From: Anseranas semipalmata
Lineage: Eukaryota > Chordata > Aves > Anseriformes > Anseranatidae
Direction: 5' to 3'
DNA length: 64,000 nt
Assembly (NCBI GenBank): GCA_013399115.1
Contig: VXAA01003136.1
Span: 114,359-178,358 of the forward strand
A program made the position numbers and the translations under genes. Below are positions 1 to 10,963 of this stretch, piece after piece. How positions within the stretch are numbered: position 1 is the stretch's first letter; every line of letters starts with the position of its first letter. The notes under the pieces are model-generated. The model did no database searches, had not been told where the DNA came from, and worked only from the letters and a program-made list of their open reading frames with translations.

Positions 1-342
1 CTGGCTAATAAGGGAGTTTTTGTTGTATAACGCAAATGATTTGTTGCTTTTGGAAGATTTTGTTAATCAGGTTTCTGTTTGTGTCCCACCCTACTGTTTA
101 CCTGTGAGCTCTTTGTTCAATTCTGTATTATTAGGCTAGGGATTACTCCTGTAAACCTATAACGACTCTGGAATTTCTCCTTGGGGAAGTAATTCTGTCA
201 TGGTGAGACAAAAGGGGAGATACAAAAAAATTTTTTTCTGAGCAGGTGAATTCTTTGTTGTACTTACGTAGTGTATACAGATCTTGCTGCTTTCCTCTCA
301 TAATGCCTCCCTCTCATGCACTAGGAGCTACAGATAGTGACA
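1..342. other. Non-coding, nothing recognised
   Basis: AT-rich sequence at the window start. I see no repeat, RNA gene or sizeable reading frame. It ends where a short CR1 tail begins. Confidence 0.6.
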
Positions 343-392
343 AATCATAGAATCATAGAATGGCTTGGGTTGGAAGGGACCTTAAAGATCTG
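343..392 (-). mobile_element. CR1 retrotransposon 3'-end fragment
   Basis: The plus strand begins with two copies of the CR1 terminal octamer (ATCATAGA type), followed by the GGYTTGGGTTGGAAGGGACCT block. This is the reverse complement of the CR1 3' end, so the element lies on the minus strand. Only about 50 bp is recognisable; sequence beyond 392 no longer resembles CR1. CR1 is the dominant LINE of bird genomes and inserts with severe 5' truncation, which fits a piece that keeps only its 3' tip. It has no coding capacity. Confidence 0.9.
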
Positions 393-3300
393 ATATACTA
401 AGTGCTATCTTAAAATTTTAGGCTCTTAGCTTGAATTTCCAATATACACTTATGTGTCTATAGGAGTGAGTAATAACTTCTCTTGCAAAAGATGATCATG
501 GAAAAAATAAATCAATATAGCAACAATAAAAAATGCTTTCTAAGGAACAGCAAAATATTTGAAAACAGATATGATCTTCCTTGAAATCACTGATAGTCTA
601 ACTGAAATTTTCTTCGTGTTTCAAGTGACAGGTTATTGAAGTATGGCTACTATATGTTGAGCTTACCAACTTTTTGTATAATTTGGGCACTATTACCCAT
701 AGATGAGTAATCCAAGTAACATACAATGTGTTTCATTTCCAAACTGTGTTTGTAGGGTTTAGTATATGAATTATGAAATGTCTTAAATTATGCTTTGCAA
801 AAAGTGCCTGTGAAATTAATTTGTATATGTTAATTTGGTGGATTCACATGAGCACTTCTGTGCTAGCTGACCCAGTGCAGTTCAGCTGCTGGCTCACAGG
901 AGGATTTTAAGCTCACTGTTTCTCCCATGAAAGGCTTGTTGCCATTGAATATGTGTGAAACAAGATAACAGAGGTGGAAATATACCTCCTACTTTGCCTG
1001 GAAAGATCAGTCCCTTTCTGTCATGACATTTCAAGGACTGAAATGAATCATGCTAATATTAAGTCATGTTTATTTTTGCACAGAGATGAATGTATGTAAG
1101 ATTTCAGTGCGTAGATGGACTATACATATGTATATATATTTAAGCTTGGGGAAGAGTCAAATGACATGGGTTTGAAGATTACTTGAAAGTATAACTGAAT
1201 GCCACTAGCTAGAATTGCAGTCTGATGTTACATCCATCTGGTACTTCAAGGGACTCCTGAAATTAAAATTTAGGCTCCGGGTTTTGGTGACTGGCCCATC
1301 AAGTGGTATGTGCACTGCAGTTCATAGATTGACAGCAATGTATAATGTGATATTTTAAAATGAATTTTAGTGAGTTGTGTGCATGTACTATAATATTTAT
1401 GAACATTATAGAAATGAGAAAAAGGGAAAGGGAAAAACCTGTTTTATGGAAGGCCACCAATCTGTTCCCCCAGAAATAAAATATGAATATTAGCGGTATT
1501 TGCAGTACAATAATGCTGCAACTGTTGTGAAAGCAGTTTCAATGCTATTCATAGTTTGACACTAATGAGTTTAGATCCTCTGAGCTGGACTGCTTCATCA
1601 GATTTTCACCTGGCAGAAAGAGAATGCAGGGGAAATCTGCTCGCAGGACACCCTGAACTTGTTCTGGGTCCTGGTTCTGGACCTAGTCTAGATCTGATAG
1701 AGACCTAGAATTTACTAATGTGCACAGAAAGCCATAATGAAAGATGGTGATTGGTGTCTCCTGTTCCATAACATCATCTTCCTCTGAGCATTTTAAAGAA
1801 TCTCATTGTGCTGCACCTTCTTTAAATTCTATTAAAGAGCACTGTAGTTTGGTAATGCCCAAGTTAACTTTATGCACAGGTGACACAGGTAGAAATAATT
1901 GGCATTAAAGCTGTCTAATGCTTTATAGTAGGTTATATTCAGATGTGTATAATGTTGCCAAATTTTAGTAATTTCAGTTAATATTTTCCATGCGGGATAC
2001 CTGCCTCAGCTTAAATAGTTCTGGAAAATGTTCAGCAAGAAGGGTGCAGCTGTTCCTGAGAATGCATCAGGAAGGGTTAGTTTACTTAGGGTTAAAGATA
2101 TGTAGCTAATGTATTGAAATTTCTAGTAACTTCATGTTTTTATTGGGGGGGAAAGAAGGGGGTCAGAATTTGGTAGTCATTAATATCTTTGTCATTCTGG
2201 TGGGAAAGCTATTGAGATTTGGCCCAACTATAAACCTCTAAAAATCTCACATATGTACATAGTCTATTGAGATTTGATAGAATTTGGCAGCAGCACCATT
2301 GGAAGGATATCCATTCATATTAAGCATATTCCAGTCCCATATTTCTCCAGTCTGCCAACTGGACTGTGTATCTGCTAACTCCTCATAGCCATAATTCATA
2401 TTCTAGTATGGGGCTGTGAGGGGCAGTCAGGCAATTTCTTCTTCCCTAGCTGCTGGGATGCACAGAAGAAAAGAGGGAAGATATTGCTCTGAGTGGAAAA
2501 CAGTGTCGTCCCCCAGTTCAAGAACCACATCGTAGTACCAATTTTATAGCAGATTTTATTTTGTTGTGTCCTAAATTGGCCGGGTGTTTTTGTCAACATA
2601 GTTGCTGCATACGAAGCTGAATTCCAGCCTGGATTACACTTGTTTACTCCTGAAATTTGCATATAAAATCTACCAGTGTATATAGGTTTTCCACATAGTT
2701 ATTTGCATGCACAAATATGTATTGCTTAATTATATTTTGACGCATTGCAGCCCTTGAACAACCATGTTAAAGGTGCATGACTGAAGTTTGTGGTAATTCT
2801 ACCATCTGGAAGTCTGAATTCATAGTGAAGAGTATGTCTGGAGTGCTGAAGGACAACTTTCTCTCTGAAGTTTAAACAATTTATATAGAGCAGTTTGGCA
2901 GTTTAGCACCTTCTACCCCAAGTCTTCTCCATGCTCCCTAAGTCCCCATATTTTACTAGTTAGCTACTATTGATATTTTGAAGACACAAATTAATTATCC
3001 TACTTTCTATAACTACTCTGCAGAGTGTTGTTCCGCAAACATCATGTAACAGCACTCATCATCACAATGGTGGTTCCGTCACGACAGCAGACTGTTTTCC
3101 CCTTTGAAAAAGGTATTAAGCAGACTCTAAATTTCAGCTGAATACACAACTCCAGCAAAAAGAAAAAGTCCTTTTGTTTTCTTTTTTTTTTTAATGGCTG
3201 GCCATTAGTGATTCTGAAAATAGAATGCATTTCGAAAGTAGTTTAAGAGCTGCTTTCATCAATCTTTATTATTTATTGGTTGACTCAAATGACAGATCTG

Positions 3301-4086
3301 AGCTACTTTATAGTTGGAGGTGTGGCTGATGGCTTGTGTGCCCTTCTTGACCTTGTCAAGGGCAAACACAGTTTAAAGTTGTTTATAAACTATAAATTTC
3401 ATGGTAAAGAATGATGTGAAAATAAATCCAGTGTTCTTCTGAAATGATTAAAAGTACATTGCGTAAACAGGATACTGCAGTGGGGAAGTTTCTAAAGAAT
3501 GTGATCTACTCCTAAGACTATTCTGAATGGATGTGTAGTACAAACTGATCATTAAAAAAGATTTCTGTCACTATGCTTGGTGAGAACAGCAATACTTTTG
3601 TGGGTATTATCTGCATATAACAATGAAAGTACTATGAGATGTTGATGCTTTCATTTAAAGAAATGAAGCAAAGGCAAGTTCCATTAATATTTCAAGAAAA
3701 CCATTCACAATGATTGGAAGAGATTGCTCTGTTCCTGACCTCTTGAGGATTTAGTGGCAAATGGCTTCTCTTTAGTAAGAGCAGGCTGCAATGGCTAGGA
3801 CACTCAAACTCAAATAGGGTGCCTATGGCTGTTAGATGTTTGCCCCTTAATTATATTGATTCCAAGAGCTGCCTTGTCCCTGGACAAGTTTATTCCTTCT
3901 ACAATACTGGACATATACCTCCACAATAAAGTGCAGATTCACATTTATGTATATATTATAGTATTTTAATGGAATTAGCTTATAGATGATACGTTACTGA
4001 TTGCAACACCATGCATAACTTAAACAAGATGGCACAATGAATAAAGAAAAAACAGTATTAGAGTATATAAAACTATTTGTGATGTG
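393..4086. other. AT-rich single-copy DNA without recognised genes
   Basis: About 3.7 kb with no CR1 and no exon-like structure. Small items are an alternating AT stretch near 1125-1142, a run of seven G at 2145-2151, and a run of 11 T near 3182-3192. Frames on the minus strand at 2396-2662 (88 codons) and 3042-3230 (62 codons) resemble no protein I know and are the length expected by chance in such DNA. Confidence 0.55.
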
Positions 4087-4112
4087 TTGATGTTGTTGTT
4101 GTTGTTGTTTTG
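4087..4112. repeat. (TTG)n microsatellite
   Basis: An interrupted trinucleotide run with about six consecutive TGT/TTG units, ending in TTTTG. A simple repeat with no sign of function. Confidence 0.8.
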
Positions 4113-7100
4113 TCAAACCAAAGACTAGCAATCTCAAGACTTGCAGCTCTAACAAAGACAAGCTGTATGGACTTGCTGTGGCATGTGGATGAATCTGCTA
4201 GTTTATTCACGGTTCACAAGATTATACAAATTACTGTGAGGATATTTGAAAGTTTTGATCCTAGAGAGCTTAAATTGATTGCAAAATGGCAAAAAACTGT
4301 ACAGTATAGACACTCTAAAACTACCGTGATAAAATGCTGAAAAAATTGCATAATATTTGGTGGTAAGGTAAAATAGTAAAAATAACAAAAAGGATTATCT
4401 GCTTACAACAGTTGTAAGTTCAGCTTTTATCTAAGCATAATAGAGAATTTGCTTCTGTACTTCCTACACAGGTTTTAAGTTCTCCCCTTGTCTATGACTT
4501 TCTATGACTGTTTTTGATATTATAATCCTTTAGACTTCCTCCCCTCTCTACCCTGCTGCCAGTTCAGCCATTAGGTTTCACCAAATGTAGAGAAAAGGAC
4601 ATAAAATTCTGGCACTGTGGAAACTGAGGGCAATTCACTGCCCCACTCATTTATTTAACTGCAAAGGTCGAACTAAATGTCAAAGTAAAGAGTTGTACAT
4701 AATTTCTAATTCACAGCTTCCATTCCTTTGCATATTTAGATTAATAGTCTGTATTGCTTTGGTACACAGATCTTTAATTACAAAATTAGGATGCAAGTCT
4801 GCTTTTCTCCAGAGGTGCAAAGAGTTTGGATCTAGACTTCAGATTGAGGCTTCCCTTATTATTTGGTATATTTACACTTCATCATATGACCCTTAGTTAT
4901 TTCTGCAGTGTTTAGGATAGGAGTAATTTACACTTAATTTCATGAATTCCACTGAGTAGTGTCCATACTTCTCTGAACAAGTTTACAAAATGCATCTCAA
5001 AGACAAAATTATATTTAATGAGTTTCAGAGATTCTGAAAAATTAGATGTCTCTGTTTTAACCATGCTTCTCTCTAGCATAAAAAGGTAAAAACCCTTATC
5101 AAGGTTTGTGCTACTTTTGCTCTGAAATTTAAACTTTAAAAGGATGTTGTGAGAGCTGATCTGACCCTGTACAGATTTTTTTTTTTTTCAAGTTTGAAGA
5201 GCAGGAACACTTCTAATTCCACATGAGCAATACTTTTTATGCAGTGTTTTCAACCAAAGTGTAACAAGACTGTGCTGGGATATGAAAAATAAAAACCAAC
5301 TGGACAGCGAGTGTGTTTCAGCATGAGTGAGGACTGCATTGGAACTTGTTTAAGTCAGCCGCATACATCCTTATTTTGATTATATGCCTAAGACTTCATT
5401 TTTAGTTACAATGGATGTGACAGTAACCATGAGTGGAGGTGGCTAGAAACAGAAATATATTCACATCCCACAGGTAGTGCAAGTAATTTCTTCTTTTAAA
5501 AGAAAAACTCCAACGCGAATCAGGATACAAAGTGAAAAATGCAAAGATTTCTGAGGAATGAAATTCTAACAAAATATTAAATTTAGCATAATCAAACAGT
5601 TGTGGTTTTTGCTTGTTTGTTTTTAATTTGTGAGGAAAGCACATATCAATGTTTCCTTCTGCCCTTGTTGGCAGATGAAAAATCTTTTCCTTTGTGGGTA
5701 GTCAGGGCGGTATTGTTACGATTTTTCCCATGAAAATTGAAGTTACTAGTTTCTATAGAAACAGTGGCCATTTTGCTAAAGAACTTCCTTTGAAGCATAT
5801 TTATTTTTAGCTGAATGTCCCTGCTGGTTTTTAATCATGATTAACTTATCTACAAAATTAGAAGCCAATATGCAATAAACAAAAGATGAAACAAAGCACA
5901 GTGACAATCCCACAGTTTAATTTGGACTTAACACAAAAGAAATCATCCAGAAATGGAAGAAAACTTCCCTGTTGTGCAGAGTAGCTTTATTTAGGTCTCA
6001 CCAGCTTTGCTTATTAGCCTGAATTAGTCAGAATCCAAACTGCCTTTAGTAAAGGCAATAGTAACAATTAGAAAGACAGAGGGAGAGCAACATGTGGATT
6101 CTGTCATTGGAATTTAGTGCAGTTCCACAAGAGGGGAGTGGAAAGGAGTGACAAGGGATGGAGGAAATGTATGGAAAAATATAAAGAGGTCACACAATGC
6201 AATTTCTTTGTAGGAAGACTGAAAATTTTTCCAGTTCACTGTGTATCATTTGAAAATTAATGCTTTAACATGAATGTGTGTAACTGTTCATGCTCCAGGT
6301 CTTAGCTGTCTGCTATGGTTATTTTAAAACCATCTTCTTCTATAATTAGTATGCCTTTCATTATCTAGCTGGTGTGCTAGCTGAATGTTTAATTTAGGTG
6401 TTTAGTTCAATTTGTGAGCTAGAAATTAGGGTGGAGAACCACAGATAGGTCCATGCCAAAAACAGCCATCAGACAAAAATTAAATTTAAAGAAACGTTTT
6501 CTGTTTCAACTTAGCATTTTGAGCTACTTTCAGCCAAACCAGAACTATATGATCAAGCACTAAAACCTTTCGTAATATATGCTGGGCTTCAGAGAATATA
6601 TCCAGGCTAGAATTTTGCAGCTTGGTCAATTTTAAGGCCAAGTTATGATTCTGCTTTTCTTTCCAAATACTATCACAGTCCAAAAGCAGCCCATTGACTG
6701 TTACACATGCTGCATCCCATTCATTGTGAATTGAGGACATGGGAAGTCTGTTCCTGATAGAGCAGCAACAATGTGATCTTTGCAGGTATCTGACAGATGC
6801 TACTTTAGCTGAGATCATCAAGCTGATAGGTACTGCACTTCTGAACTTTAAGGAGCAAGAGTGAATATTAAAAGTAGAAAACCCACAAGAGGATATAGTT
6901 GATATCCGTATAGGTCAGCTGCTCCAAAACATATTTTTGCAGAAACATAATCCAAGAACCACCCACACAGACACTAATCTGAGCAGACTAAGCATCATTA
7001 GATGGTAATGCTTTTTCCTTTAGTAATTTTTGATGGTTAACAGAGTTGCCAATCTATTAAAGAACAGTTCTTTTATATCCACTATGGAATTACCAAATGT

Positions 7101-8957
7101 TTCTGTAAGTTGATGACATTGATGAGTGGATGATACTTTTTCCTCTAAGGAAATGTTTCAAACCTTCCTAGATAGCTGTTGATGCAATTTTCCCTTATTT
7201 CAGTCCTGTTTAATAGCTACTTGCTAAATGTTTGTTGGTTTTGGTCATAGGAGGAGTACATATCCACAGTACTCTGGGTGTGTTATCAAGATACGTAGGT
7301 TGTATTCTTTATATGCATAGAATGGTGATAAAATAATGCTCTTATTAGGAATGAAAGTAGTCATATAACTGCTGAAGATTTTCGATGTTGAATTGCATGA
7401 GGAATTTGAACAGCCTCTAGTGCACTGACTTTCAATAATATTTCTGTCAGGTTGAGAATGTGGGCCCCATCTTGGCATATGTAGAGAGAGAGTGTTTGGA
7501 CAAGCTCCAAGGCGGGTTCTTTATTTTGCGTTGTTGCTTTTCAACTAAAAAATAATCAGACATGACGCGTAGACGTTCTCCTGAAGATGAATGCATTGAT
7601 TCGTTTGATACTTTTGAAATTCTAATTGTCTGGCAGTAGCAGAAGTGACAGCACAATGCAGTGGCATCGTCGCCTCCAACAAAACACTTAATTTTCCTGT
7701 TGAAGATACTTAGAATATCTCCTACCATTCACTAAGATAAGCAAATAGGAAATTCATAATTTTATCTGAACAATAGGGATTTTAGATTGGGAGCTTGGAA
7801 AACTGCAATGACTGCAGTGGATTAGGGTTAAATTCTTAGTGGAAGTCTGAGAATACTTTGAACAGCATATTTCTTATTAAATAATGGCTTGTTCCATGTA
7901 TGCTCAGATCAACAAATAGACTTATATCGAGTTCAGTGGACTGTGGCTGGAGCTGCAAGTTTCTCTCAAGCTACATTTCCAAACAGTGGTGAATTCAAAG
8001 ATGAGTATAAAATGTGCTGTTGATTTTGTCTTGCTCTTTGTATTCTTTTCCACTCATAAATGCATATTCTGTAAGCTACTGGGCTACACAGTACTTGGAA
8101 GAAGAAAATTTGTAGAGCTGATACAACACCAATCTTTACTCCATTAGGTTTACTTAGTAAATTCACTCAAATATACTCAGTTTGTTTTATAATTTATACT
8201 CTATTCCCATCACATAGCTACTTGCAAATTTCTCTTTTAATTTAAGCCTATGCAATGCTTAGTCCTTATCAGATAATAAAGATGCCAAATTATAGTAAAA
8301 TTCTGATAAAAAATAAAGCACGTTGGAAGAAGCACAATCATCTTGATGATCTTTGTTTCAGAAAATTCAAGTAGATGTGAGGCAGAAAGAGGTAAATAAA
8401 AATTATCCAGCTGAATTAATACTTCTGAGACCGCACCCCTCAACATGTTTTAATCATTTTGAATAATGCTTTAATGATTTTAAGTATCAGTCTTTGAAGC
8501 TGTTATTGGCATTCACATTATAAGTTACACATCTTGCAGCTGAACTACAGGTAGCTATTGTGTGTATTGTGTTCCTGTCTTGAATTCCTACAGCTTTGCA
8601 GAGATGTCAGACATTTTACTGGTTTGTGTAAATGAGGTATAGCTCTTGCCAATATCCACCATCAGATCCTGTGGTATCTGTTTCTCCAGCAGCATGACGG
8701 CTTCTGTCTCTTCTGCTAAAGAAAAGGCATTAGCAATCAGTCCATAATGAGGATTCCCCAAAATCTTTTAGGCATAACTTACTGAGTGCTGCTTCAGAGT
8801 TAGCTTTCCCCTGCCACACGAGATACCCACTTCATCCAAATCTCAACTTTTGTGAAGATTCATATGGCACACTCCCAAACCCTAGAAGCTTCTGGGTCCT
8901 CTCATGTGGTGTTATATACAATTATTCCACCCTGTCACAGGAGCAGAGGGTAATTCA
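4113..8957. other. AT-rich DNA, no supported gene
   Basis: Nearly 5 kb without a recognisable repeat. A T run lies at 5177-5189. The longest frames are on the minus strand: 6486-6821 (111 codons) and 7447-7728 (93 codons). Neither contains a domain I recognise. The 7559-7680 stretch carries about six CpG dinucleotides, more than its surroundings. An imperfect 10-bp direct repeat sits near 4491-4510. I treat all of this as non-coding. Confidence 0.5.
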
Positions 8958-9424
8958 GGCTGGGTGGGAGTTCAGGAGCTCTCTACTCCAACTGCCTGCT
9001 CAAACCAGGCTCAGACCAGGTTGCTCTGTGCTGTGTCCAGTTGTATCTTGAAAACCTCCAAGGAGAGAGGGGGCACAGGCTCCCTGGCCTGCTGCCTGAC
9101 TGCTCTCATGGGGAAAAAGTTTCTCCATATATCCAGTCTGACACTCTTGTTTATTTATGCTTGCCATCTCTCCTCCTCCCACTACGTACACTGTGAAGAA
9201 CCCATCTCCATCCTCTCAGTAACCTCTTCACATGCTCAAGGGGGCTGCTCTTGGTCCCCCTGCAAAAGCCACCTCTTCCCCAGGCTGAGCAAACCTTCAG
9301 CCTCTCCTCACAGGACAAGTGCTCCAGCCCCAGTCATTGCAGTAGCCTCCGCTGAACTTGCTCCAGGTTATCAAAATGTTTCCTGCACTGCTGTGGCCAG
9401 AACTGTGCGTGGGAATGTGGTGCA
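8958..9424 (-). mobile_element. CR1 retrotransposon fragment, about 0.47 kb
   Basis: Read on the plus strand, this is the reverse complement of the 3' part of a CR1 element. The order of blocks is diagnostic: 'ctccaactgcctgctcaaac' (the region near the CR1 3' end), then 'ttgaaaacctccaaggagag', then 'cttccccaggctgagcaaac', then 'ctccgctgaacttgctcca', then 'ggccagaactg'. On the minus strand this is the last part of ORF2 plus the start of the 3' UTR. The copy is 5'-truncated, and the terminal octamer repeat is not recognisable at its 3' side (about 8945-8960). A 174-codon frame on the plus strand (8904-9428) runs antisense through the element and is not a gene. The copy is old enough to have several frame breaks. 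Confidence 0.9.
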
Positions 9425-9718
9425 ATGACACTTACTGGTTCCTCGCTCCTCCCTTTGCTCATCTGCCAGACCAATTTCAGACATTGTCCCATGCGTCCCA
9501 CTCACCGACAGCTACCACCGTGGCTTTGACCATAATCAGGATGCAATGGTTGTACGTCCAGAGCTGAACGCAGTCCATTTTTATGACAGGTAAAAACTGA
9601 TGACTCCCGTTTTCCACAAGCAGCCTTGTGTTAGGAATCACACAGAGGTATAAATTCCAGGAGCCCTTTGATCTAAGTGAGGTCTGTCCAAACATTCCAG
9701 CAAATCTGTCTTTTTTTT

Positions 9719-9743
9719 GGGTGGGGGTGGGGGTGGGGAAGGG
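9719..9743 (+). other. G-quadruplex-type motif
   Basis: Five G runs (3, 5, 5, 4 and 3 guanines) are separated by single T or AA loops, directly after an eight-T run. This satisfies the usual four-tract, short-loop criterion for an intramolecular G-quadruplex. It lies about 300 bp beyond a CR1 fragment, with no gene visible beside it, so any function is unknown. Confidence 0.85.
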
Positions 9744-10620
9744 TTACTATACTTGATATTAAAAAAATGTGCTGATCCTGCTTATTTTGCAGAAGATTTT
9801 TTCCCCCTGAACTTTCCCATTAAAATTGTTTTCCCTTAAAAATAAGGAGGCAGAAGAGGATTAAAATACTCCAAGCAAGTCTCTGATACTTTCTGACCTC
9901 TAACCATAATACACAGGAAAAATGTTAGTTTTAAATAAAAATGCTTAGAATGTTAGTGTAAAAATCACACTAAGTCCATCAGGTATTTTAAAAATATGGC
10001 AAAACAGCCATGGTTGTAATAAAAATTAGTTGCTACCATATGTGAAATAATTGTATAACACTCTTAGTATGCATGTCTGTGTATTACCATTGTTTCAGTC
10101 TCACCGTATGGAAACTTCTCTACTTTTGATTCTTATTATGGGTATTTACATGTGCATGCTGAGACAGAATAGACCTCCTTTGGGTGCTGTGAGAGAGGGT
10201 GTCTTGACAGCTTCCAAATCAACCTGGAATGCGAGTAAAATTATTGAGAATTCCTGTGGTCCAGAGGCCATACAAGTAGCTGAAAGGCCATGCTGAAACT
10301 GGAACTACAGCGTAGGAAAATTTCAATAGAGATGAAATTTAAATGAAATTGTGTTATTTCACTAGTAGAAATAAAAGAGCTGAAAGGGTGGAGGGATCTC
10401 AATGAATGATTCATTCATTCTGAGCTGGATGTTGCATAACAAAGGCTTAGTCTTACAAATAAACCAGAGCTGGTTGCTAAAGACAACACAGAATTTACAA
10501 ATAAGTAGAGTTAATTATTGCTAATAATAGTCAGTAGTACTGTTAATCTCAAATAATAAACAAATGTTTCAGTCTCCCAAAATCCTGAAACTGAATTCAG
10601 ACCTATATGAATGGGTTTTA
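9744..10620. other. Non-coding, nothing recognised
   Basis: AT-rich DNA. A near-perfect inverted repeat with 9-bp arms and a one-base centre lies at 10401-10419 (AATGAATGA / TCATTCATT). The 81-codon frame at 10051-10296 resembles no known protein. Confidence 0.5.
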
Positions 10621-10646
10621 AATAACAAACAAACAAACAAACAAAT
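10621..10646. repeat. (CAAA)n microsatellite
   Basis: About five tandem CAAA units. A simple tetranucleotide repeat. Confidence 0.85.
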
Positions 10647-10916
10647 CAGGGGAAGAATAGTTTCTTTTCACTACACTGCTTTTTAAGACTTTGAAATACA
10701 TTGTTACTCTTTTATCAGAGAGCATAGGGCCTTTTTCCGTTGTGAAATTCCCATGTAGTCTCCTATTACCTTTGGGTAAAATAAAAAATACTTGCGATAC
10801 ATTTAAAAAATCACAAGAATTAACAGCAACAACAGAGCACCACTTTTCTGTTACTTTTCAAGTATTGATTAAGGGTAAGCATTATGCAACATTCTCTGAC
10901 CTAGATTTTAAAAACT

Positions 10917-10963
10917 ATTTTTTTGTTTGTTTTTTGTTTTGTTTTGTTTTTGTTTTTTTTTTT
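10917..10963. repeat. T-rich (TTTTG)n low-complexity tract
   Basis: T runs are interrupted by single G at 4-6 base spacing, ending in 11 T. On the minus strand it reads as an A-rich CAAAA repeat. It may be a decayed poly(A) tail of a minus-strand retroposon, but no body of such an element is recognisable next to it. Confidence 0.8.

Noticed and set aside
6486..6821. 111-codon minus-strand frame as a possible transposase remnant
   Set aside because: I could not find any recognisable transposase or integrase motif in it.
8904..9428. 174-codon plus-strand open frame, the longest in the window
   Set aside because: It runs antisense through a CR1 fragment (minus strand), whose GC-rich sequence is naturally stop-poor. 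It does not encode a CR1 protein or anything else I recognise.
10917..10963. Poly(A) tail of a minus-strand processed pseudogene
   Set aside because: Adjacent sequence shows no gene-like body or polyadenylation signal. The regular TTTTG spacing fits a simple repeat.
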